Under the pieces are notes generated by a model. It was given only the letters and a program-made list of their open reading frames with translations. It searched no databases and was not told the origin of the DNA. This document shows positions 34,202 to 43,572 of a stretch of 57,019 nt of DNA, piece by piece. A program made the position numbers and the translations under genes. The stretch is from Bacteroidia bacterium (GTDB taxonomy: Bacteria; Bacteroidota; Bacteroidia; JADZBD01): positions 1 to 57,019 of the forward strand of contig JAGVMA010000086.1 in NCBI GenBank assembly GCA_020054095.1, in the 5' to 3' direction. Every line of letters begins with the position of its first letter. The stretch's first letter is position 1.

Positions 34202-35500
34202 TTATTCGTTTGCCCAATTTAATCGGTCGGCAGGTGAAAACTGCCAAGGCGCACCATTATTTTCAATGTTGGAAAACATTAAATTTAATTCGTTAGGTGC
34301 AGCACTTTGTTCCATCACCATGTATCTGCGCAAGTCAATTATTATTGAAAGCGGATCAATATTTACCGGACACTCTTGCACGCATGCATTGCAACTTGTG
34401 CATGCCCACAATTCTTCGTTTGTGATATAGTTACCCAAAAGCGATTTTCCATCCTCATCAAAACTGCCTTTGTTTTTGTCAATGTTTTTGCCCACTTCTT
34501 CTAATCTGTCGCGGGTATCCATCATTATTTTTCGTGGCGATAATAATTTGCCTGTTTTATTTGCCGGGCAAGATGAAGTGCATCTTCCACACTCGGTGCA
34601 GGTATATGCATCCAACAATTGTTTCCATGATAAGTCAAAAACATCTTTTGCGCCAAAACTATTTACTTCACCTTCTTTAGGTGCTGGTGGAACAAAGCTC
34701 GTATCGAGCATTGCTTTTACTTCGTTAGTTACGTTTTGCAAGTTGCTTAATTTTCCTTTTGGATTAAGGTTGGCGAAAAATACATTTGGAAATGCAAGTG
34801 CAATGTGTAAGTGTTTTGATATTACTAAATAATTTAAAAAACCAAGCACACCCACAATGTGAAACCACCAACAAAACTCAACTGTAAAGTGCAAGGTGCT
34901 TTCAGATGTGCCCGAAAATATCGGGGCAATAAATCCGCTAACGGGGAACCAATATGTGCTACCCAAATTTTTTTCAGCAGCATTCATTATAAAAAGTGAA
35001 CCCATTATCAGTATTTCCGATATTAAAATGAGGTTAGCATCCGTTTTTGGCCAGCCGTTTAATTCTTTCATCACTAATCGCTTTACGTTTAAAATGTTTC
35101 TGCGAATTAAAAATGCTAAGCATCCAAATGTTACGAGAAAAGCTAATATCTCGAAAACGCCAATCATCAAATCGTATAATTTAAAATTTTCGAAATTAAG
35201 AAACGAGAAAACTCGGTGGGTGCCTGCTGCGCCATCAATAATCATTTCAAGTACTTCGATGTTAATTAAAACAAAACCTACATAAACAAACAAGTGAAGA
35301 AGGGCAGGTATTGGCCGCGAAAACATTTTTTTTTGTCCTAATGCTACCAATGTCATTAGTTTAAACCGAGTCGCTTTGTTATCGCTGCGATTGGTGTCTT
35401 TCCCGAGTAAAATGTTTCTCCTGATTTTTCGTGCATTGACAAAAAACAATGCGCTGCCTGCTAAAAATAAAACGATAAATACAATATTAGCAATGCCCAC
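34202..35500 (-). CDS. Membrane-bound 4Fe-4S oxidoreductase subunit (HdrD/E-like)
   Basis: The 432-residue protein has an N-terminal part (about 1-260) with five or six membrane helices resembling the NarI-type cytochrome b or quinone module. A soluble part follows with two 4Fe-4S motifs: CTECGRCTSSCP near residue 295 and CTSCNACVQECP near residue 366. It probably passes electrons between menaquinone and the CCG-domain partner at 32979. It has lost or never had its own CCG domains, so it needs that partner. First gene of the redox block. Confidence 0.86.
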   Translation of the reverse strand: MGIANIVFIVLFLAGSALFFVNARKIRRNILLGKDTNRSDNKATRFKLMTLVALGQKKMFSRPIPALLHLFVYVGFVLINIEVLEMIIDGAAGTHRVFSFLNFENFKLYDLMIGVFEILAFLVTFGCLAFLIRRNILNVKRLVMKELNGWPKTDANLILISEILIMGSLFIMNAAEKNLGSTYWFPVSGFIAPIFSGTSESTLHFTVEFCWWFHIVGVLGFLNYLVISKHLHIALAFPNVFFANLNPKGKLSNLQNVTNEVKAMLDTSFVPPAPKEGEVNSFGAKDVFDLSWKQLLDAYTCTECGRCTSSCPANKTGKLLSPRKIMMDTRDRLEEVGKNIDKNKGSFDEDGKSLLGNYITNEELWACTSCNACVQECPVNIDPLSIIIDLRRYMVMEQSAAPNELNLMFSNIENNGAPWQFSPADRLNWANE

Positions 35501-35505
35501 TTAAA

Positions 35506-36477
35506 TTATTTTTTAGGTTTTTTAGTTCGTTTCTTTTTACTGTATAGGGAAAAGTAACGCCATGGGTTTTTTTCCATGTCTTGTATAAGGTTGTTAAGAC
35601 TTGCCGTGGTTGAATCTAAATTGTTGTATAGCTTTTTATCATTGATTAGTAAACCCATTGAACCTTCGCCTTTGTTAATTTTTTCGAGTAGGATAGAGGT
35701 TTCTTCGAGTGTTTTATTGGTGCGATTGATGGTTGTAACCAAGTTAGATTTTGAAAGTGAATCGGTAATGTTGGCAATGTTATTCATTGCGGCAGTTATT
35801 TTATCGTTGTTTTTAGCGATGGCAGATGTAATTACCTCCACCTTGCTTAATATAACTCCTATTTTTCCACCTTCGTTTTCCACCAATTTGTCAATTTTCA
35901 GAGCAGTGTTTTCAAATGTATTAAGCGCGCGTTTTATACTTTCAAAACTTGATGTTAAACTTACGCGCGCATCTTTATTTAAAATTTCCTGCACAATAAC
36001 TGCCACCGAATCAATTGAAAGAATTAGTCCTTCTATTTTGTTTTTTAATGGCGCTATTTCTTTTTTTACAGCATCGGTTAATCCTTCTTCTAACGATGAA
36101 CTTAGTGTATCGCCATCGGGCGCATCGGTTTTAGAAATTCCTAATTCTAAGTTTACGGCTTTTGTTCCCAAAAAATCTGCGCTGATAATAGTTGCCTTGC
36201 TATCATTAGGCACTGTTATTTCATCTTCAACTACCGAGAATAAAACAACTATGCGGCCATTTAAAAAATATACATCTTTTACTTGTCCCACTTTAAGTCC
36301 GTTAAATAACACAGGGCTATTTTTTACCAAACCATCTATTTTATCGTACGTGGCATAATACTCTCTGCCCGGGCGGAATAAATCACGTCCTTTTAACACG
36401 TTGAATCCCCAAATAAGTAATGCAATGGTAGCGGTTACTAAAATTCCGGTTTTAGCTTCTGATGATAATTTTTTCAT
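35506..36477 (-). CDS. MCE/MlaD-family lipid-transport protein
   Basis: A 323-residue protein. One N-terminal membrane helix (TGILVTATIALLIWGFNVL) is followed by an MCE domain (about 38-118; YYATYDKIDGLVKNSPVLFN, GLKVGQVKDVYF) and a long helical region (about 130-290) with an abundance of Ser, Asn and Ile. It carries phospholipids across the periplasm as the substrate-binding ring of an Mla-type system. MlaE and MlaF are not adjacent, which is usual in this phylum. It is followed by the redox block and preceded by an amidase gene. Confidence 0.9.
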   Translation of the reverse strand: MKKLSSEAKTGILVTATIALLIWGFNVLKGRDLFRPGREYYATYDKIDGLVKNSPVLFNGLKVGQVKDVYFLNGRIVVLFSVVEDEITVPNDSKATIISADFLGTKAVNLELGISKTDAPDGDTLSSSLEEGLTDAVKKEIAPLKNKIEGLILSIDSVAVIVQEILNKDARVSLTSSFESIKRALNTFENTALKIDKLVENEGGKIGVILSKVEVITSAIAKNNDKITAAMNNIANITDSLSKSNLVTTINRTNKTLEETSILLEKINKGEGSMGLLINDKKLYNNLDSTTASLNNLIQDMEKNPWRYFSLYSKKKRTKKPKK

Positions 36478-36563
36478 TTAGTTCACAAATTTAACAACTG
36501 TTTTGTAGCTATGGCCATTTTTTATTTAACGAAAAGGTGTTACTAACGGTTATGAATGAAAGA

Positions 36564-37835
36564 TTAATTTTCTTTCATCATTTTAATGGCATCGTTATAT
36601 GAAATACGCTTACCATTTTTAAACGCTACCACAAATGCATCAGGGAAACCTTTTTTACGCAATTGATTTTGCAATTGTGTAGCTTGTTCGGGTTCTTTAA
36701 ACGAGCCGGAAGTATAGCGGTATTGGCCCGTTATCCAATACTCGTACATATCATAAAGGTTTTTAAATTTTTCATCATCAAGTGCCAATTTTTTTTCTGA
36801 TGAGGCAACTTGCACCCTGAAAATAATTCCTTTTTCTTCGGGCTTAACAGTTTTAACATAGAATGTATCTTTTTTATTGTCCTTAATAACTATAAGGTTA
36901 CTGTCTTTTTTTTCGGGTTTAATGGTAGTTATACTATCTTTTTTGGTTTCACCTTTTGGTTTCACTGTTGGCACATAAGGTTTTGTTTTTTCAATTTCAT
37001 CATCGTATTTCACTATTCTTCCTTCCACATCATCTTTGTATTGCCTAAGCGACTTAAACATGCAAATTGCCATATAGTCCTGTCCTTCTTTTGAGCCCAA
37101 AAAATCATGATCATCTGGATTGGTTAAAAATCCTGTTTCTATCAATACACTTGGCATAGCAGTGCGCCACAAAACTAAAAATCCGGCTTGTTTTACTCCT
37201 CTGTCAATCCTACCGGCAGTTTGTTTTAAGTTTTGTTGAACTTTTGATGCAAACAATAAACTTTTTTCTAAAAACGAATTTTGCTGAATTGACATTAAAA
37301 TATATCCTTCGTCCGACTCGGGGTCAAAGCCATTATATTTTTTCTTGTAATCATCTTCCATTAAAATTGCCGAGTTTTCACGCTTTGCCACATTTAAGTT
37401 TGCATCGGTTTTGTGCAGGCCCATCACATAAGTTTCGGCACCTATTGCATCTTCATTGCATTTTTCTTTTTTTGTTTTTTTATCCAGCACACAAGCCGAG
37501 TTGCAATGGATGCAGATAAATAAATCGGCTTTGGCCTTGTTGGCTATTTGAGCGCGCTCATCTAACGATGGAAAAATATCAGTAGTGCGGGTAAAAACAA
37601 CTTTTACATCGGGCATGTTTTTTTTTATGTATTCGCCCAGTTTAAGCGCTATTGCCAAAGCCACGTCTTTTTCTTTGTATTGGGTGCCGTGGCAACCTGG
37701 GTCTTTGCCGCCATGTCCTGCATCTATACAAATGGTTTTAATACCGAATGGTGGCTTGGTTTTTGTATAAAATGATGCCGCAAAAAAACAAGCAGTTAAA
37801 ATCCAAAAAATGTTAAAGAAACTCTTCACAATCAA
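36564..37835 (-). CDS. N-acetylmuramoyl-L-alanine amidase (AmiC type) with SPOR-like tail
   Basis: The 423-residue protein has a signal or anchor helix, then an Amidase_3 zinc domain (about 30-245): ICIDAGHGGKDPGC (zinc His), FICIHCNSA (second His) and VLIETGFLTNPDDHDF (catalytic Glu). A charged linker leads to a C-terminal domain (about 340-423, FRVQVASSEKKLAL, YEYWITGQYRYTSGSF) of SPOR/AMIN type that would bind denuded glycan. It cleaves septal peptidoglycan during division. It is divergent from lptD, a neighbourhood common in Bacteroidota. Confidence 0.9.
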   Translation of the reverse strand: MIVKSFFNIFWILTACFFAASFYTKTKPPFGIKTICIDAGHGGKDPGCHGTQYKEKDVALAIALKLGEYIKKNMPDVKVVFTRTTDIFPSLDERAQIANKAKADLFICIHCNSACVLDKKTKKEKCNEDAIGAETYVMGLHKTDANLNVAKRENSAILMEDDYKKKYNGFDPESDEGYILMSIQQNSFLEKSLLFASKVQQNLKQTAGRIDRGVKQAGFLVLWRTAMPSVLIETGFLTNPDDHDFLGSKEGQDYMAICMFKSLRQYKDDVEGRIVKYDDEIEKTKPYVPTVKPKGETKKDSITTIKPEKKDSNLIVIKDNKKDTFYVKTVKPEEKGIIFRVQVASSEKKLALDDEKFKNLYDMYEYWITGQYRYTSGSFKEPEQATQLQNQLRKKGFPDAFVVAFKNGKRISYNDAIKMMKEN

Positions 37836-37917
37836 ATGTTTTTAAATATGATACGTTTTAAATTATTAACTGTGTTTAATTACTAATTTGGCACGTTTAC
37901 AAATTTACTTTTAGCTA

Positions 37918-40467
37918 TTGCTGCCTACAATTAAGCCCATACAAATTATCAGCACAATACTGTTAATTACCACAGTGTACGCAAAAGCTATGCCCATTGT
38001 TACAGGAAATCTGTTAATTTTTAATAATAATGAGGTGATTATTGATACTAACAAGACGCAGGTGCAAACTACGGGCGACTTAAAATCAAAGGTAAAATAC
38101 AGTGCGCGCGATAGTATGCGATTTGAAGTGCTTAGCCAAAAACTTTATCTTTTTGGTGATGCCAAAGTGGAATTTGAAGATATAGCGCTAACGGCCGGTT
38201 ATGTTGAACTTGATTTGAAAAATAATTATGTGATAGCAGGTGGCGCTATTGACAGCACCGGAAAAATTGGCTACAAGCCCGTTTTAAAACAAGAGGAAGA
38301 AGACATTACTGCTGATACCATAAAGTACGACATCAAAAATAAAAAAGGATTGATGAAAAATATTTCAACAGTACAAGGCGATGGTTACATCACATCCGAA
38401 ACCGCCAAGCGCGATAGTAATAATATTTACTATATAAAAAATGGGAAGTACTCAACTTGTAATCTGGAGCATCCGCATTTTTATATCAATATGACTCGGA
38501 TGAAAGTGATACCCGATGATAAAATTGTAACCGGCCCTGCCTATTTGGTGCTTGGCAATGTGCCCACACCATTGGCAATTCCATTTGGATTTTTTCCAAA
38601 TAAGCGTGGGCGCAGCTCAGGCATTTTAATTCCATCGTATGGCGAATCGCCCGAACTTGGTTTTTATTTGCGCGATGGTGGTTACTATTTAGGCATAAGC
38701 GATTATTTTGATTTGGCGCTTAAAGGCGATATTTATTCCAAAGGCAGCTATGGATTAAAATCAATATCCAATTATAATCGTAAATACAAATACAGCGGAA
38801 ATGTTGCGCTGGGTTATTCTCGTTTTAGGTTTGGTGAGCCCGAGTTTGCCGATTTCAGAGTGCGCAACGATTTTAACTTGCGATGGATACACAACCAAGA
38901 TGCAAAAGCAAAACCCGGTGTGCGGTTTTCGGCAAACGTAAATATTTTAAGCAGCAGCTATAATCAGCTTAACTCATATAACACTACCGATTATTTGTCA
39001 AACACATTTCAATCGAATGTAGCTTGGTCTAAATCGTGGAAAAACTTTAACCTTTCTACCAATTTCAGGCATAGCCAAAATACACTTACACGCAAAGTTG
39101 ATTTAAGTTTGCCTCAAGTGGCATTTAGCATGAACCGGTTATATCCTTCCAAGCTGCTCAATAAATCGGGTATACAAAAAAACAAATGGTACGATAAAAT
39201 AGGCGTGAGCTACAATTCCGATTTCGAAAATCGGATAAGTATTTTAGATTCTAATCTGTTTCGCCCCGAAAGTATTGATTCAATCAAACTTGGGCTGCGC
39301 CACAGTATTCCTATTAATGCCGCTTTTAATGCGGGTATGTTTAACATCAATCCTAATTTTACTTTTAACTCGCTTTGGTATTTTAATAATATTAGAAAGC
39401 AATACGATGGTAACGATGTTTTGCAAACCGATACAATAAAAGATTTCAGAATTGCTAATTCGTTTACAACAGGTATATCGGCCACTACAAAACTTTACGG
39501 ATTTTACACCTATAAGAATGCTCGCATAAAGGCAATCAGACATGTGCTTACACCTATTGCAGGTTTCGCTTTTAGGCCCGATTTTTTTAACCAAAAATAT
39601 GGTTATACCGATACCATTTATCAATCGAATAGTACAGCGCCCTATACATATTCAATTTTTGAGCAAGGTATTTATGGCGCACCGCCAGTGGGCAAGCAAA
39701 TGAGTTTGAATTTCGGTATTGATAATAACTTGGAAATGAAACTGCGACCAGGCAAAAAAGACACTACCGAAAAAGACAAAAAAATTGTATTGGTAGAAAG
39801 TTTCAGTGTTTTTTCATCGTATAACTATGCGGCATCGGTTTTTAATTTGGCTCCGTTTAATTTAAATATGCGTACAAAACTCTACAAAAGCTTAATCACA
39901 TTTGTTGGCTCGGCAATACTCGACCCCTATAAAATTTCTGATTTAGGAAAACGCTACGATAAATTTGTTTGGGAAGATAAATTTAGTTTAGGCAGATTAA
40001 CAAGTGCTAATGGAGCAATTTCAGCCACGCTCAGGAGCAAGAACAAAAGCAAACCCGATAAAACTAAAAGAGACGACAAAGCATATAACCAAGAATACGA
40101 ATACGTGATGAGTCATCCGGAATATTATGTAGATTTTAATATTCCTTGGACACTTAGTTTTAGTTACAACTTACGATACGCTAAGCCCGATACGCTTGCT
40201 AACATAACCCAAGCCTTAACATTTAATGGCGATGTTAACCTCACCCAAAAATGGAAAATTGGCTTTAACTCCGGTTACGATTTTGTGAAACAAGATTTTA
40301 CTTATACATCGGTGAATATTTACCGCGATTTACACTGCTGGGAAATGAGTTTTAACTGGGTGCCATTCGGTTTCAGGAAAAGCTATACCATTAATATTAA
40401 TGTGAAATCATCGGTATTACAAGATTTAAAACTCACCCGCAAACGCGATTGGTACGATTATCAGTAA
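37918..40467 (+). CDS. lptD: LPS-assembly protein LptD (Bacteroidota form)
   Basis: An 849-residue outer-membrane translocon for lipopolysaccharide. An N-terminal OstA/LptA-like beta-jellyroll (about 45-200; VEFEDIALTAGYVELDL, YDIKNKKGLMKNI) is followed by a large 26-strand barrel region (about 210-849) ending KRDWYDYQ. The usual disulfide cysteines of proteobacterial LptD are not evident. The start is TTG 37918: an in-frame stop lies two codons upstream and the signal peptide (ISTILLITTVYAKA) needs this start. The partner LptE is not recognisable here. Confidence 0.88.
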   Translation: MLPTIKPIQIISTILLITTVYAKAMPIVTGNLLIFNNNEVIIDTNKTQVQTTGDLKSKVKYSARDSMRFEVLSQKLYLFGDAKVEFEDIALTAGYVELDLKNNYVIAGGAIDSTGKIGYKPVLKQEEEDITADTIKYDIKNKKGLMKNISTVQGDGYITSETAKRDSNNIYYIKNGKYSTCNLEHPHFYINMTRMKVIPDDKIVTGPAYLVLGNVPTPLAIPFGFFPNKRGRSSGILIPSYGESPELGFYLRDGGYYLGISDYFDLALKGDIYSKGSYGLKSISNYNRKYKYSGNVALGYSRFRFGEPEFADFRVRNDFNLRWIHNQDAKAKPGVRFSANVNILSSSYNQLNSYNTTDYLSNTFQSNVAWSKSWKNFNLSTNFRHSQNTLTRKVDLSLPQVAFSMNRLYPSKLLNKSGIQKNKWYDKIGVSYNSDFENRISILDSNLFRPESIDSIKLGLRHSIPINAAFNAGMFNINPNFTFNSLWYFNNIRKQYDGNDVLQTDTIKDFRIANSFTTGISATTKLYGFYTYKNARIKAIRHVLTPIAGFAFRPDFFNQKYGYTDTIYQSNSTAPYTYSIFEQGIYGAPPVGKQMSLNFGIDNNLEMKLRPGKKDTTEKDKKIVLVESFSVFSSYNYAASVFNLAPFNLNMRTKLYKSLITFVGSAILDPYKISDLGKRYDKFVWEDKFSLGRLTSANGAISATLRSKNKSKPDKTKRDDKAYNQEYEYVMSHPEYYVDFNIPWTLSFSYNLRYAKPDTLANITQALTFNGDVNLTQKWKIGFNSGYDFVKQDFTYTSVNIYRDLHCWEMSFNWVPFGFRKSYTININVKSSVLQDLKLTRKRDWYDYQ

Positions 40468-40489
40468 ATTTTCTATTTTCACATTCACT

Positions 40490-41941
40490 ATGGTGCGGCT
40501 ATTTAGTTCAGCTTCTTTTATCTTACTATTGATAGCAAATGGATTATTTGCCCAAAAGGTGGAAATAGACAGTCTTTATAATGTTCTTAAGTCGTTGCTT
40601 GATGACACTGAAAAAGTAAACACTTTAAATCACATTGCTTGGCAGTATCGTGCTAAAAGGCAAACCGATTCGTGTTTGATATACGGAAACGCAGCAAATA
40701 AGTTGGCTGTTTCGCTTCAGTATGAAAAAGGAATAGCAAAATCATACAGTAATATTGGCTCTGCTTATTATTATACAGGCAACAGCACCACAGCGCTCTA
40801 TTATTTTAACAAAGCGATTGAGATATACTTGAGGATAAACTCCCCATCATTGCTATCAAGAAATTACGGCTATGTGGCAAATGTGTATTTAAAAAAAGGA
40901 GACCCGGCTAAGGCGCTCGAGTGTTATTTTAAATCACTTAAAATTGACGAGGCAGGAAAAGACACTGTTAATTTATCATCAACTTACGGAAATATAGGCG
41001 TGGTTTACGCCTCGCAAGACGACCATAAGTCAGCAATAAATTATTACCAAAAAGCATTGATTTGTGATAGTGCTCAAGGTTATGACAGAGGAGTAGCTAT
41101 TCGTTACGGAAATATTGGCAGCGCCTATTTTAACATGGGTAATGTGGGTGAGGCACTTTTGTTTTATAACAAGGCACTAAAAATGAACGAAAAGCTCGGC
41201 TATACCGATGGCATGTCAATAAATCTGTTAAATATTAGCGGGGTTTATCTTCTGCAAAAAAAATACAATGTTGCACTTGATTATGTTTTTGAAGCATTAA
41301 AGTTAATTGTAGAAACCAAGAATAACAGCGCATTAGCAAGTACTTATCTTTCGGCATCCGAAATTTATTGCGAAATAAATAACCTTAAAGAAGCTGAACT
41401 ATATGCCCAAAAATCTTTTGATATCTCAACCGAATATGGCTATCTGGTTACAGTAAGAGATGCTGCAGAGCGCCTGAGTTTAATTTATGAGGCAACATTT
41501 CGCCACAAAGAGTCGCTTGAGTATTACAAAAAATACATTACCGCTCGCGATACAATTGATAATGAAGAGAACACTAAACGGCAAACGCAATTAGAAATGC
41601 AGTACGAGTTTGATAAAAAAGAAAGCGCAGCTAAAGCCGAACAAGCCCGGAAAGATGAGCTGGCAATAGCCGATAAAAAAAGGCAAAACATTTTTTTGGT
41701 TTTAGTGAGTTCGGTTTTATTGTTGGTGGCTATGTTTGCCATTTTTATTTTTAGAAACTTACGTATTACCCAGAAACAAAAAATTATAATACAACACCAA
41801 AAAGCTACGGTGGAAAACCAAAAGACTGTGGTTGAAGAAAAGCAGAAAGAAATTATTGATTCTATTAATTATGCTAAGCGAATACAGCAAAGTTTGCTGC
41901 CTACCGAAAAATATATTGAACGGGTTTTAAAAGGGAAGTAG
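40490..41941 (+). CDS. TPR membrane protein with coiled coil, no output domain
   Basis: A 483-residue protein: signal peptide (ends GLFAQK), seven or so TPR units (about 40-370; YSNIGSAYYYTGN, YGNIGVVYASQDD), a membrane helix near 401-421 (IFLVLVSSVLLLVAMFAIFI), then a cytoplasmic coiled coil ending EIIDSINYAKRIQQSLLPTE. That last motif normally links such sensors to a PP2C/SpoIIE phosphatase domain in Bacteroidota, but the protein stops 9 residues later. It may act as a partner or decoy of a separate phosphatase or anti-sigma switch. No second-frame phosphatase follows. Confidence 0.8.
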   Translation: MVRLFSSASFILLLIANGLFAQKVEIDSLYNVLKSLLDDTEKVNTLNHIAWQYRAKRQTDSCLIYGNAANKLAVSLQYEKGIAKSYSNIGSAYYYTGNSTTALYYFNKAIEIYLRINSPSLLSRNYGYVANVYLKKGDPAKALECYFKSLKIDEAGKDTVNLSSTYGNIGVVYASQDDHKSAINYYQKALICDSAQGYDRGVAIRYGNIGSAYFNMGNVGEALLFYNKALKMNEKLGYTDGMSINLLNISGVYLLQKKYNVALDYVFEALKLIVETKNNSALASTYLSASEIYCEINNLKEAELYAQKSFDISTEYGYLVTVRDAAERLSLIYEATFRHKESLEYYKKYITARDTIDNEENTKRQTQLEMQYEFDKKESAAKAEQARKDELAIADKKRQNIFLVLVSSVLLLVAMFAIFIFRNLRITQKQKIIIQHQKATVENQKTVVEEKQKEIIDSINYAKRIQQSLLPTEKYIERVLKGK

Positions 41942-41942
41942 G

Positions 41943-43523
41943 TTACTCTAAAATAATTTTTTGTATGTAGAACTCGCTTCCTTCGGTTACTTTAATAAAA
42001 TAAACACCTCTCGCTTCTTTTGTTAAATCAATTGTTGATGTTTCGCCTTGAATAGTTGTTTTAATAACAGTATTTCCTAACACGCTTACAACCTCAATAG
42101 TAGCAGGTGAGCTGCTTGGTTTTTTCAAAGTAAAAATACTGCTACTTGGGTTAGGAAAAACTTCTATGCTCACAGTTTCATTTTCATTTGTTACACCCGT
42201 AATAGAACCATTTAAACACAATACTGTTTTAGTTAGCTGAAAATTTGATGTTGAAACTGTATAGGGTGAGCTTGTGTAATTAGCAACGGTAACTATTCCT
42301 GTTGGTGATGAAACTGTTAAAACGGGTGTGCTTACTGTTGGGTTATTAGGCACCTCGTTGCAGCCGCTTAGCCCTGATGAATTGGTTTTTATGCACCAAG
42401 CGTCCCAGCCCCCAGCTCCAAAACTATTTGTTGCACCAGCCATAAAGTACCCACCATCGTTCAAGGTGTACAATTGATATGTTTGGTCGTATGTGGATGG
42501 GTTAGTCTGCATTGCACCATACATTTCTGTCCACAATGGACTACCACTAATATCTGTACGCATTAAAAATGATCTAAATCCGTATTGTAGCGGGCCTTCA
42601 AATCCTTCGGTGTGGCCTATTACTAAATAGCCAATACCGCCTAAGGCAGACTCAATATCATAAGCAGCTTCAAATAAATTTCCGCCATATAATTTGCTCC
42701 AAACCACATTGCCCATTGCATCGGTTTTCACTATCATAAAATCGAAAATGGACTGAGTCTGCGAAATAGCACCGCACAAAAATACAAAACCACCATCGGT
42801 GCTTAAAGCAACGGCCAGCGCCTCTTCAATTTTCAATGGTGTCCCATAAACTTTTGTCCATAATAAATTGCCTGCCGAATCTATTTTCGATGCAATAATA
42901 TCATAGTCGCCCGAACCGCCAGATGCGTATTGTATCGTTGTACCAAGAATAATGTAACCACCATCAAACGTTCGTCTGCCAAAAGATTGTGAACCAAAAA
43001 AGTGGTTGTATAATTTCGACCATTGATAATTACCGCTCGAATCTATTTTTATTATTGATGCGCCATCACCTGGGTTAACATATCCTCCATCAATTGTTTG
43101 CTCGGCTTCAAAACTAAATAAATTGCGTTTTACCCATAATATATTACCAGCGTTATCTACTCTTATGCCGATTCCAATAGGTGTATTAGCGTAATCCAAA
43201 TATCCGAATATTAAATAGCCACCATTATGCGCCTCAATAACATTAACTACCACATCATCGGTGTTCGACTCTCCAAATTTTTTACACCAAAGTATATTGC
43301 CTATCGAGTCGAGCTTTGCTACCACCATATCTCTTAGCGATGGATTTGAAATATCGTCCATCATTAAAATATAACCACCATCCGATGTGGGGTTAGTACG
43401 ACCAACTGCATCGTTATACTGAGTGCCATAAGTAATTTGAAACTGCGTTACTTGGGCTATTGATAAGTGTATAGCAAATGAAAAAATAGCAACAAATGAA
43501 ATATTTCTTTTTTTTGATGTCAT
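41943..43523 (-). CDS. Secreted propeller protein with T9SS sorting domain
   Basis: A protein of about 526 residues when started at ATG 43523 (signal MTSKKRNISFVAIFSFAIHL, then SIAQ); an ATG 8 codons upstream is possible. The passenger (about 30-370) is a beta-propeller of units with DGGY..LG and DS.GN.LW.K.YG, as in delta-60 and PKD-poor secreted proteins. A linker with SPTGIVTVANYTSSPY follows, then the type A sorting domain (VFPNPSSSIFTLKK, VLGNTVI, GVYFIKV, QKIILE). It is exported by the T9SS. It lies tail to tail with the TPR gene (1 base between). Confidence 0.85.
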   Translation of the reverse strand: MTSKKRNISFVAIFSFAIHLSIAQVTQFQITYGTQYNDAVGRTNPTSDGGYILMMDDISNPSLRDMVVAKLDSIGNILWCKKFGESNTDDVVVNVIEAHNGGYLIFGYLDYANTPIGIGIRVDNAGNILWVKRNLFSFEAEQTIDGGYVNPGDGASIIKIDSSGNYQWSKLYNHFFGSQSFGRRTFDGGYIILGTTIQYASGGSGDYDIIASKIDSAGNLLWTKVYGTPLKIEEALAVALSTDGGFVFLCGAISQTQSIFDFMIVKTDAMGNVVWSKLYGGNLFEAAYDIESALGGIGYLVIGHTEGFEGPLQYGFRSFLMRTDISGSPLWTEMYGAMQTNPSTYDQTYQLYTLNDGGYFMAGATNSFGAGGWDAWCIKTNSSGLSGCNEVPNNPTVSTPVLTVSSPTGIVTVANYTSSPYTVSTSNFQLTKTVLCLNGSITGVTNENETVSIEVFPNPSSSIFTLKKPSSSPATIEVVSVLGNTVIKTTIQGETSTIDLTKEARGVYFIKVTEGSEFYIQKIILE

Positions 43524-43572
43524 GAGTGTTGATTTAGTATATGGCAACTGTGGTTATTCGCAATAGATAATT

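Noticed and set aside
35576-36358. Open frame of 260 codons on the plus strand opposite the MCE/MlaD gene
   Set aside because: It is the mirror of a gene with a clear membrane helix and MCE motifs; the translation is Ser/Leu/Ile-rich with no recognisable domain.
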